Shown in pieces: positions 1 to 5,070 of a stretch of DNA of 5,070 nt. Each line of letters begins with the position of its first letter. The first letter of the stretch is position 1. The translations under genes and the position numbers were made by a program. This DNA is from Burkholderiales bacterium (GTDB taxonomy: Bacteria > Pseudomonadota > Gammaproteobacteria > Burkholderiales > Burkholderiaceae), in assembly GCA_903643055.1 (NCBI GenBank), contig CAHJWV010000432.1, forward strand, positions 1 through 5,070, written 5' to 3'. The notes beneath the pieces are model-generated. The model was not told the DNA's origin, made no database searches, and worked only from the letters and a program-made list of their open reading frames with translations.

Positions 1-362
1 ATCATTGGCTCCGGGCCTAGCGCGAGTGCGCTGGCACCTGTAATCTGGGCAGAAACACCTGGGTTGAGCCAGGCATGCGGAAAGTCGTTGACGTTGGTCA
101 CGCCAATAAAGCGAAAACCTTCGGATTCAGGCTTTTCGCCATGGGGTTCCCACCGCACAGCAATGCCTGAAGATCTTGACTCGGCGCGAGCTGATTCCAA
201 TAGGGCAACTAGTCGTGCAGCTTCGTTCTCCAGTTGAGTGCTGGAAGGATCACGAATGGCCAGCGACATCAAACCTGATGCAATCGCAATCAGAGAGACG
301 ACTACCAGCAATTCAATCAGTGTGAAGCCACCTGCATAGGCGCGGCGGCTTGTGCGTGCCAT
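1..362 (-). CDS. gspH: Type II secretion minor pseudopilin GspH, 3' end outside window
   Basis: This is a minor pseudopilin of the type II secretion pseudopilus, expected to sit near the tip of the periplasmic fibre. Reading the minus strand from ATG at 362 gives 120 residues with no stop before the window edge; GspH proteins are usually about 150-180 residues, so roughly the last third is missing. The N-terminus is a type IV prepilin signal: a short basic leader (MARTSRRAYAGG), the prepilin peptidase site G12/F13, then FTLIELLVVVSLIAIASGL, with the conserved Glu at mature position 5 (E17). After the hydrophobic helix comes ENEAARLVALLESARAESRSSG, typical of GspH (helix rich in Arg/Glu/Ala, then a residue stretch leading to a beta sheet). 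It starts 7 bases after the gspG stop, which implies one operon. No good Shine-Dalgarno is visible before the ATG, so translation may be coupled to gspG. GspI or another pseudopilin is less likely given the helix sequence and gene order. Confidence 0.92.
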   Translation of the reverse strand, partial: MARTSRRAYAGGFTLIELLVVVSLIAIASGLMSLAIRDPSSTQLENEAARLVALLESARAESRSSGIAVRWEPHGEKPESEGFRFIGVTNVNDFPHAWLNPGVSAQITGASALALGPEPM

Positions 363-369
363 GACGCAG

Positions 370-807
370 TTATTGCCAGGAGCCGATCTCGGCGTCTTTG
401 CCTTCGCCTCCGACCTGTCCGTCAGCGCCGAGGCTATAAACGTCGATATCGCCCTTTACACCAGGGTTGGCATATTGATACGGCTTGCCCCACGGATCGT
501 TTTTGAGCTGCGGCAAGTAAGGTCTCCAGTTCGGCGGAATGGTTCCTATCGAAGGCTTCGCTACGAGAGCTTGCAAGCCCTGATCAGCCGTTGGGTAACG
601 CTGGTTGTCGAGCTTGTAAAGCTTCAATGCTTGCATGATGCTCGCTACGTCGGTCCGGGCCGCGGTGACACGGGCGTCGTCAGCACGATCAAGGATGCTC
701 GGGGCGATCAACGCGGCCAAAACACCGATGATCACCAACACCACCATGAGTTCGATCAGCGTGAAGCCACGGGTTTTTCGAAGAGAACGCAAGCTGGAAA
801 TGTTCAT
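370..807 (-). CDS. gspG: Type II secretion major pseudopilin GspG
   Basis: This is the main subunit of the T2SS pseudopilus, processed and N-methylated by the prepilin peptidase GspO and assembled in the periplasm. The 145-residue product from ATG 807 has a 14-residue leader (MNISSLRSLRKTRG), cleavage between G14 and F15, and the pilin helix FTLIELMVVLVIIGVLAALI with Glu at mature position 5 (E19). GspG hallmarks follow in order: Y71-P72-T73..Q76-G77-L78 (YPTADQGLQAL), the DPWGKPYQY block at 104-112, and the C-terminal calcium-binding loop at 125-144 (SLGADGQVGGEGKDAEIGSW). The mature length of 131 residues is normal for GspG. An in-frame TTG at 837 would add ten residues (leader of 24), preceded by a weak GGTGAG; I prefer ATG 807 because its leader has a normal length, although no clear Shine-Dalgarno precedes it. 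gspH follows after 7 bases. gspC lies divergently on the other side. Confidence 0.96.
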   Translation of the reverse strand: MNISSLRSLRKTRGFTLIELMVVLVIIGVLAALIAPSILDRADDARVTAARTDVASIMQALKLYKLDNQRYPTADQGLQALVAKPSIGTIPPNWRPYLPQLKNDPWGKPYQYANPGVKGDIDVYSLGADGQVGGEGKDAEIGSWQ

Positions 808-836
808 GAACGTGAGAAGTCGCTGACGTTGAATCA

Positions 837-1487
837 ATGAATCATAATCTCACCATGATTGCAAGATTGTCAGCTTTCGTGATTTGGGCCGTTGTCGCTG
901 CAGCGGTTGCGTTCTGGGGTATGCGATTGTTGGTTCATGCAGAGCCTGCACCAACGAACGCGGTGGTGGCTACCGAGGCAACGGCCATCGGGGGTGACCT
1001 GTCTCGGCTGTTGGGCGCTGAGCCTGTCGTTGCCGTTGCGGTGATGCCTGAGGCGAGCACCCGGTTTAAGCTTATGGGTGTGATGGCTGCAAAGGCATCT
1101 CCGCAAGGGGGCACGCCTGGGTTCGCTTTGATTTCTATTGATGGCAAGCCACCGCGTGCCTTCGCCGCTGGGTCTCGCGTTGAGGATCAGATGGTGTTGA
1201 AAACGGTAAGCCTGCGCAGTGCGTCATTCGGCCCTGCGCAAGGGCCGGTGGCATTCACGCTTGAAATTCCGCCGCTGCCGCCGCCCGCAACAGGTGTTTT
1301 GCAACGATTGGAGTCGGAGCCAATGAATGGTGGTGGCGGTGATTCCGCGCCTCCTCCGATGGCCCAGCCGCCAATGCAGCCCGAATATCAGCAAAGTGGG
1401 TCGATCGATCCGGAGCAACTGCTGCAACAGCAGGAGCAAATGCAAGCTCGGCAAATGCAGATGCGCCGCGGCAGCATGATGCGCTGA
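837..1487 (+). CDS. gspC: GspC-type T2SS inner-membrane protein (HR domain, no PDZ)
   Basis: The 216-residue product resembles the GspC/'type II secretion protein N' family of betaproteobacteria. GspC is a bitopic inner-membrane protein whose periplasmic homology region (HR) contacts the secretin GspD. Visible layout: short cytoplasmic end, one transmembrane helix at about 9-33 (IARLSAFVIWAVVAAAVAFWG), a linker, and the HR domain at about 54-145. The HR starts with the DLSRLLGAEP segment and contains RFKLMGVMAA (76-85), GFALISIDGKPPRAFAAGS (95-113), a VEDQMVLKTVSL strand (115-126) and FTLEIPPLPP (140-149). From about 146 on it is low-complexity, rich in Pro, Gly, Gln and Met (QQQEQMQARQMQMRRGSMMR at the end). 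There is no PDZ or coiled-coil domain like those of classical GspC. An alternative ATG at 855 would remove six residues; neither start has a strong Shine-Dalgarno. The gene runs away from gspGH. The family call is by sequence pattern only. Confidence 0.84.
   Translation: MNHNLTMIARLSAFVIWAVVAAAVAFWGMRLLVHAEPAPTNAVVATEATAIGGDLSRLLGAEPVVAVAVMPEASTRFKLMGVMAAKASPQGGTPGFALISIDGKPPRAFAAGSRVEDQMVLKTVSLRSASFGPAQGPVAFTLEIPPLPPPATGVLQRLESEPMNGGGGDSAPPPMAQPPMQPEYQQSGSIDPEQLLQQQEQMQARQMQMRRGSMMR
841..873 (-). promoter_or_regulatory. Possible promoter for gspG-gspH inside the gspC 5' end
   Basis: Reading the minus strand, CTGACA (873-868, one mismatch to TTGACA) is followed after 18 bases by GATTAT (849-844, four of six matches to TATAAT). 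An overlapping TATGAT lies at 846-841 but is 21 bases from the same -35 box. A start near 837 would give a leader of about 30 bases before ATG 807. The match is weak. It is offered because the 29-base gap between the divergent ATGs cannot itself hold a promoter for each direction, so any gspG promoter here must overlap gspC. On the plus strand CATAAT (843-848) could serve as a -10 box, but it has no good -35 partner. Confidence 0.22.
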
Positions 1488-1530
1488 CGCCAGGGCCTCA
1501 TGACCGCCAACGCGTTAAGCGGGGCCTCTA

Positions 1531-1651
1531 CAGGGCCATGTTGGTGAAAAGCCGATAGTCCTTGGGCGACGCGACGGACGCGGTCTCATCTGATAGTTCC
1601 GTCACGGCTCAAGCCTGAATTCAAAGCGCCGATATGTTCAACATGGCCCTG
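1531..1651. repeat. 13-bp perfect inverted repeat, 95-base spacer
   Basis: The left arm CAGGGCCATGTTG is at 1531-1543 and the right arm CAACATGGCCCTG at 1639-1651; they are exact reverse complements. A perfect 13-bp match over so short a distance is unlikely by chance. As RNA the arms could close a stem around a 95-base internal region that has its own short hairpins. As DNA the 121-bp unit could be a small mobile-element relic, but no target-site duplication flanks it. The right arm ends 26 bases before the carbonic anhydrase start codon, so a role in controlling that gene is the simplest reading. Confidence 0.8.
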
Positions 1652-1679
1652 CTTGTCGGGGTGTGTTGGAGCTTTGAAT
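1619..1679 (+). promoter_or_regulatory. 9-bp inverted repeat that could mask the carbonic anhydrase start codon
   Basis: ATTCAAAGC at 1619-1627 is the exact reverse complement of GCTTTGAAT at 1671-1679. The right arm begins at the last base of the GGAG ribosome binding site (1668-1671) and includes the first two bases of the ATG at 1678. If the mRNA pairs this way, ribosome entry would be blocked. The left arm lies inside the loop of the 13-bp repeat and the right arm outside it, so the two stems cross: they form either a pseudoknot or two competing folds. The pairing is seen in the sequence; the regulatory role is inference, and a 9-bp match alone could arise by chance. Confidence 0.35.
1668..1671 (+). 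promoter_or_regulatory. Ribosome binding site of the carbonic anhydrase gene
   Basis: GGAG lies 6 bases before ATG 1678, a normal Shine-Dalgarno spacing. It fixes the start of the carbonic anhydrase reading frame, which also begins with a proper signal peptide. Confidence 0.7.
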
Positions 1680-2778
1680 GTTCACCCCGCTGGGCCGCAA
1701 GGCCGCAACCTTGGTTGGCCTGATTGCTTTGGGCGCGACGCCGCTGGCGCAGGCGTCGGATGCGGTCAAGAACTCACCGGCCAAGTCTTCGATTTCTCAC
1801 GATGCGCCAGCTGAGCCATCCGCTTTGGGAAAATTGGATAAAAAGTCGGCAGCCAAGGCGGCTCCGACTGAAGATCCGCTGGACCGTCTGCGTGAACGCC
1901 TGGCTGAACGATTGGGCGCCATTCGGCCTGCTGACGCCAATCTGAACCTGATGCGCGTCGTATCGCGGTCGGGCGCTGTGGCGTCCACCGCCGCAACAGC
2001 CGTGCTGCCTGGCGGCGTGCACATCGAACCGGCGTTGCCGATGGTCGAATCACGCCGCTCTATTACAGCGTTACGCTCGGCACCGGCCAAGACGCGGGCC
2101 GCGGGCGATCAATGGGCTTATGACGGAGATGGCGGCCCGGACAACTGGGCCCATCTCAAACCCGAATTTGCGGCGTGCAGCAATGGCAAGCGGCAAAGCC
2201 CGATCGATATTCGCGACGGCATCTCGGTGCAACTCGATCCAGTGCAGTTCGACTACAAGCCGAGCAGTTTCCGCGTCATCGATACGGGCCACACGGTCCA
2301 GGTCAATGTTGGCACCGGAAACAGCATCGAGGTTCAAGACAAGCGTTTCGAGTTACTGCAGTTCCATTTCCATCGTCCGTCGGAAGAGCGCATCAACGGC
2401 CGGCAGTTCGATATGGTGGCGCATCTGGTGCACAAGGATTTGGAAGGGCGCCTGGCCGTCGTTGCCGTGTTGTTGGATCGTGGAAGCGTTCAGCCGATTG
2501 TCCAATCGGTATGGAACAACCTACCGCTGGAAAAAGGCGATGAGGTCGTTGCTCGGGGCAGCATCGATCTCAGCGCATTGCTGCCGGTCGACCGTCGGTA
2601 TTTCACGTACATGGGATCACTGACCACGCCACCGTGCAGTGAAGGTGTGCTGTGGATGGTGATGCAGAACCCGGTATCGATGTCGCCGGAACAAATCAGC
2701 ATCTTTTCCCGGCTTTATCCGATGAATGCGCGGCCGATTCAATCTGCCGGCGGACGGTTGATCAAGGGCTCGAACTGA
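1678..2778 (+). CDS. Exported alpha-class carbonic anhydrase with long N-terminal extension
   Basis: The enzyme interconverts CO2 and bicarbonate using an active-site zinc, and should act in the periplasm or outside the cell. The 366-residue product begins with a signal peptide (basic MFTPLGRK, hydrophobic AATLVGLIALGA, probable cleavage AQA|S after residue 26). Residues 27-142 are an Ala/Ser/Pro-rich extension with a charged, helix-prone segment (DPLDRLRERLAERLG, 66-80). The alpha-carbonic anhydrase domain spans about 144-366: WAYDGDGGPDNW, QSPIDI, zinc ligands H230, H232 (FHFH) and H249 (AHLVH), probable gatekeeping pair E236 and T316 (LTTPPC), proton-shuttle candidate H205 (DTGH), and C167 plus C320 as the usual bacterial disulfide pair. 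No key residue is missing, so activity is expected. Typical secreted bacterial members have about 220-250 residues, so the extension is extra. The gene appears monocistronic. Nearby T2SS genes make outward secretion possible but unproven. Confidence 0.95.
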   Translation: MFTPLGRKAATLVGLIALGATPLAQASDAVKNSPAKSSISHDAPAEPSALGKLDKKSAAKAAPTEDPLDRLRERLAERLGAIRPADANLNLMRVVSRSGAVASTAATAVLPGGVHIEPALPMVESRRSITALRSAPAKTRAAGDQWAYDGDGGPDNWAHLKPEFAACSNGKRQSPIDIRDGISVQLDPVQFDYKPSSFRVIDTGHTVQVNVGTGNSIEVQDKRFELLQFHFHRPSEERINGRQFDMVAHLVHKDLEGRLAVVAVLLDRGSVQPIVQSVWNNLPLEKGDEVVARGSIDLSALLPVDRRYFTYMGSLTTPPCSEGVLWMVMQNPVSMSPEQISIFSRLYPMNARPIQSAGGRLIKGSN

Positions 2779-2938
2779 GCAAGACGGGCTGATGGCGGGG
2801 CGGCAGACTCCAGTCAAAGGTGGTCGTCTGCAGATTCGACCCCTCTGACGCCAAAGCCCATGTGTAGGGTAAGCTTATTAACGGGCTCGATCGGTTGTCT
2901 TGATGGCAGTGGGCGGAACGCCAGTCCAAACTTCGCGC

Positions 2939-2958
2939 AGGTCGTCGGAAAACGACCT
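2939..2958. repeat. 7-bp hairpin AGGTCGT / ACGACCT
   Basis: AGGTCGT (2939-2945) and ACGACCT (2952-2958) are exact reverse complements around a 6-base loop (CGGAAA). No T-run follows, so it is not a classical intrinsic terminator. It could be a weak terminator, an operator half-site pair, or chance. Confidence 0.45.
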
Positions 2959-3021
2959 AGATCGGTGCATTTTCCGTGGCAAGAAAAGTGCATTTGTCAG
3001 GTTAGGTGTTGCCGTTTGTGA

Positions 3022-3044
3022 CGATTCCCACGAGTGGGCAATCG
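3022..3044. repeat. Near-palindrome just before the FUSC-family start codon
   Basis: CGATTCCCAC (3022-3031) pairs with GTGGG (3034-3038) plus AATCG (3040-3044), with one unpaired base (C3039) and a two-base centre. This is ten matched pairs with one bulge. It ends 18 bases before ATG 3063. It may be an operator for a dimeric regulator, or an mRNA hairpin just upstream of the start. If translation starts at GTG 3018 instead, the palindrome is inside the coding region. Confidence 0.5.
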
Positions 3045-3062
3045 CTAAGCAACAATCTAGGG

Positions 3063-5070
3063 ATGCGCGCCCCTCACGTCCTCTATCTGCTTCCTGCGCA
3101 CGTGATCAACGGCATCACGCTGGCTTTGGGCTTGGCGATGATCGAAGCGGTGGTCGGCACTTACGGAGGCTCGGCCGCTGCACTCAATGCGTTGGGCGGC
3201 GCCATTTTTGCCGGCCTTGGTGATGTGCCCAATGCGCCCGGCCGCACTTGGCGCCGAACCTTGACGACCGGCTTGATGGGCTGTGCCGTCAATACGCTCG
3301 CAAACATCACCGTCACCTACACGCCGTTGATGGGCGTGTTCACGATGCTGGTGGCTTTTTGTTCGGTGATCACGCTCGCCTGGGGTGCGCGGGCCGGCCC
3401 GTTTTCGTACGTCGGCATCCTGGCAATGGTGTTTGCGATGGCTGCGCCGCCTGAGCGTGGCATTGAGCCGATCGCCATTCACTGCGGGCTGATCCTGCTC
3501 GGTGCCTTGCTCTACCTGATTTGGGCGATGGCCACGTCGATCCTGCTTCAGCCGCGGCTGCGCACGCTGGCGCTGGCGGGCGTGTTTGAGTCGACCGCTG
3601 ATTTGCTGCGCTCGCGTGCGAGGCTGTTGCAGGCAGAAGATCCGACCGCCGCGCCGGTGGTGCCGCCGCTGCAGGCGTGGATCGAAGGCCAGGCCCGGCT
3701 TGATGAGCGGCTGCAGACCGCGCGAGATCTGTTGTTCGCTGCGCAGCCAGTGGCGCCGGGCGTGCCCGGTGCGCGCCGCAAGATTGCGCTGCTGCTGTTG
3801 ATGATCGACCTGCGGGACACGCTGATGGTCAGCGAACTCGATCTCGATGCGCTCGGCCATGACGAACTGGCAGAGCAGGTGCGCGGCGCCTTGCTGGCCA
3901 ACATGGAAGAACTCGCCGACGTCATTGATGACATGGCTGAAGGCCTGCGGCTCGGTCAGGCGTGGATTCAGTGCCGCATCGGTGTGGCCTTGTCGGAGCA
4001 GGCACCGGTCACGCCGCTGGCCTCGCCGGACCCCCGCATTCGTTTGGCGGGCACCTTGGTTCGCGGCGCAAAGCACATGGTGGATGACCTGCGCAAGGTG
4101 CAGGACGTGATGCAGGGAGCGGAAGGCGACATTCCGCTCGATCACGCCAGCTTGCAGATGTTCGTGTCGCCCGAAGGCTGGCCGCTGCCGGTGTTGAAGC
4201 GCCATCTCACGCTCGCTTCACCGGTGATGCGCCAGGCGATTCGCGCTTCGGTTGCGCTGGGCAGCGCCTATTTCATCGGGCAGATGTTGCCCTGGTCATC
4301 GCACCCTTACTGGCTCGTGTTGAGCGTTGCAGTGGTGCTGCGCGGCAACTTGGAACAGACGCTGTCACGCCGCGATGCGCGGGTGCTGGGCACGATCATC
4401 GGCTGTCTGGTCGTGCTGGGCCTGTCGCAGATCGAGGTCTCATGGCTGTCGACGGTGGCGTTCATGGCCGCTGCCGGTACCTCGCATGCCTACCTGACCC
4501 GCCGTTATCTGATCACCGCGGCCGCGGCCACGGTGACTGCGCTGCTGCAGGCGCATCTGGCCTATCCGGAGGGTGGGTTCGACATCGGTGAGCGCCTTTC
4601 TGACACGGTACTGGGCGCCTTGCTAGCCTGGGGATTCAGCTATGTGCTGCCCTGGTGGGAGCGACGCAGCCTGGTGATCCTGGTGCCGCGTGTGCAACGT
4701 GGCTTGACGCGCCTGGCCGAGCAGGCGTTGCGCTGGCCGGAAGCCTCGGTCACGAAAGCGTTGGAGCTGCGGCTGGCGCGGCGTGAGGTCTATGAAGCCA
4801 TCGGCAGCATTGCAGCGACCGCGCAACGCACGGGCGCCGAGCCGGTGCGCGTGCAGGTGCCGCTCTATGCGCTGGCCACGCTGCTGGTGCAGTGCCACGT
4901 GTTGCTGGCGCAGCTGGCGGCGATCCGGCTGCTGCTGTCGCGCCGCGCGCCGGAGCTGGACCGCGCGCAGGCCGAGCCTGCGCTGACGACGGCGTTCACC
5001 GAGCTGGGTGAGGTGCTCGGCGCAAAGACGCCGCAAGCCTTGCTGCTCGAATCGAATGTGCCGTCCGGCG
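3063..5070 (+). CDS. FUSC-family (YccS-like) inner-membrane protein, 3' end outside window
   Basis: The reading frame stays open from ATG 3063 to the window end (669 codons); an in-frame TAG lies upstream at 3003-3005. The product looks like the FUSC superfamily (fusaric acid resistance, YccS, aromatic-acid-efflux AaeB-like): two membrane blocks split by a soluble domain. Hydrophobic segments fall at about 13-33, 37-53, 67-86, 90-108, 113-129 and 137-161, then a long helical cytoplasmic part rich in Leu, Asp, Glu and Arg (about 165-385), then membrane segments at about 393-531. The second block has the FUSC-like signature PYWLVLSVAVVLRG (415-428), followed by SRRDARVLGTIIGCLVV (435-451). A second soluble part follows from about 532. 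The usual family size is about 700-750, so little is missing. GTG 3018, with AGGTG 9 bases upstream, is an alternative start adding 15 residues; ATG 3063 has AGGG directly adjoining, too close for normal use. The transported substrate cannot be told; no membrane-fusion partner gene is visible. Confidence 0.86.
   Translation, partial: MRAPHVLYLLPAHVINGITLALGLAMIEAVVGTYGGSAAALNALGGAIFAGLGDVPNAPGRTWRRTLTTGLMGCAVNTLANITVTYTPLMGVFTMLVAFCSVITLAWGARAGPFSYVGILAMVFAMAAPPERGIEPIAIHCGLILLGALLYLIWAMATSILLQPRLRTLALAGVFESTADLLRSRARLLQAEDPTAAPVVPPLQAWIEGQARLDERLQTARDLLFAAQPVAPGVPGARRKIALLLLMIDLRDTLMVSELDLDALGHDELAEQVRGALLANMEELADVIDDMAEGLRLGQAWIQCRIGVALSEQAPVTPLASPDPRIRLAGTLVRGAKHMVDDLRKVQDVMQGAEGDIPLDHASLQMFVSPEGWPLPVLKRHLTLASPVMRQAIRASVALGSAYFIGQMLPWSSHPYWLVLSVAVVLRGNLEQTLSRRDARVLGTIIGCLVVLGLSQIEVSWLSTVAFMAAAGTSHAYLTRRYLITAAAATVTALLQAHLAYPEGGFDIGERLSDTVLGALLAWGFSYVLPWWERRSLVILVPRVQRGLTRLAEQALRWPEASVTKALELRLARREVYEAIGSIAATAQRTGAEPVRVQVPLYALATLLVQCHVLLAQLAAIRLLLSRRAPELDRAQAEPALTTAFTELGEVLGAKTPQALLLESNVPSG

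Larger units (their letters stand above)
1488..1677. other. Structured intergenic leader between gspC and the carbonic anhydrase gene
   Basis: These 190 bases contain no convincing gene and no clear terminator for gspC. They contain a direct GGGCCTC repeat (1493-1499 and 1522-1528), two interleaved inverted repeats described separately, an inner GACGGA/TCCGTC pair, a CGCG-ACGGA-CGCG mini-hairpin and a GGC-TCAA-GCC hairpin. A 25-codon minus-strand ORF with a GTG start (1605 down to the stop at 1528) encodes a plausible but unrecognised peptide ending in KDYRLFTNMAL. I matched the stretch to no known riboswitch or small RNA. No good sigma-70 promoter for the carbonic anhydrase gene stands out; TATGTT at 1633-1638 is the best -10 candidate and has no -35 partner. 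Confidence 0.5.
2779..3062. other. Intergenic region with small repeats upstream of the FUSC-family gene
   Basis: This 284-base stretch carries no supported gene. After the carbonic anhydrase stop there is a weak 6-bp inverted repeat (GCAGAC 2803-2808, GTCTGC 2826-2831) with no T-run, so it is a poor terminator. Further on are GGCG-GAA-CGCC (2912-2922), a 7-bp hairpin (2939-2958), a direct GATCGGT repeat (2889-2895, 2960-2966), a direct GTGCATTT repeat (2965-2972, 2988-2995) and a near-palindrome (3022-3044). TTGTCA at 2994-2999 resembles a -35 box, but the -10 position 17 bases on (TGTGAC) is weak. Confidence 0.6.

Noticed and set aside
352..840. Plus-strand open frame of 162 codons
   Set aside because: It is antisense to gspG, whose protein is unmistakable; the plus-strand product has no recognisable features.
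1565..1580. ACGG-type loop in a CGCG stem, considered as a guanidine-II (mini-ykkC) riboswitch
   Set aside because: That class needs two similar hairpins with ACGR tetraloops; only one imperfect hairpin with a five-base loop is present.
2120..2623. Second plus-strand frame of 167 codons in the carbonic anhydrase gene
   Set aside because: It is an out-of-frame reading of the catalytic domain, whose true frame contains every expected active-site motif.
2803..2831. Possible intrinsic terminator after the carbonic anhydrase gene
   Set aside because: The stem is only 6 bp with a 17-base loop and no run of T follows.
2900..3223. Plus-strand open frame of 107 codons before and overlapping the FUSC-family start
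   Set aside because: It overlaps the clearly coding FUSC-family N-terminus in another frame and its product is Arg/His/Ser-rich with no family resemblance.
3057..4205. Long minus-strand open frame of 382 codons
   Set aside because: It lies wholly opposite the FUSC-family gene, its translation is Arg/His/Gln-rich with no recognisable domain, and such shadows are common opposite G/C-rich coding DNA.
4623..5036. Minus-strand open frame of 137 codons
   Set aside because: It is opposite the C-terminal part of the FUSC-family gene and is a low-complexity Arg/Gln/Leu shadow.

Overview
The window looks like the chromosome of a Gram-negative betaproteobacterium, probably of the order Burkholderiales. 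The grounds are the G/C-rich codons, a type II secretion (T2SS) locus with a short PDZ-less GspC facing away from gspG-gspH, and the family resemblance of the proteins. This placement is inference from recognition; no search was run.

Positions 1-1487 are one edge of a T2SS locus. On the minus strand gspG (major pseudopilin, 370-807) is followed after 7 bases by gspH (minor pseudopilin, 1-362, running off the window). On the plus strand a GspC-type inner-membrane protein (837-1487) is transcribed away from them, with only 29 bases between the two ATG codons. GspG and GspH belong to the periplasmic pseudopilus. GspC links the inner-membrane platform to the outer-membrane secretin.

Positions 1488-1677 have no convincing gene. 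They hold a 13-bp inverted repeat with a 95-base spacer, interleaved with a 9-bp inverted repeat whose right arm covers the first two bases of the next start codon. The two pairings cross, so this leader could switch between RNA folds; this is the least explained structure in the window.

Positions 1678-2778 encode an exported alpha-class carbonic anhydrase with all expected zinc ligands and catalytic residues. An unusual linker of about 115 residues separates its signal peptide from the enzyme domain. Because it has a signal peptide and lies beside T2SS genes, it could be a secreted substrate, but nothing in the sequence proves that.

Positions 2779-3062 are non-coding and carry several small inverted and direct repeats. 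From about 3063 to the window end, one open plus-strand frame encodes a large FUSC-family (YccS/fusaric-acid-resistance-like) inner-membrane protein, cut off by the window edge.

No tRNA, rRNA, CRISPR array, insertion sequence or phage gene was seen. No clearly new multi-gene system is evident; the best leads are the carbonic anhydrase leader structure and its N-terminal extension.
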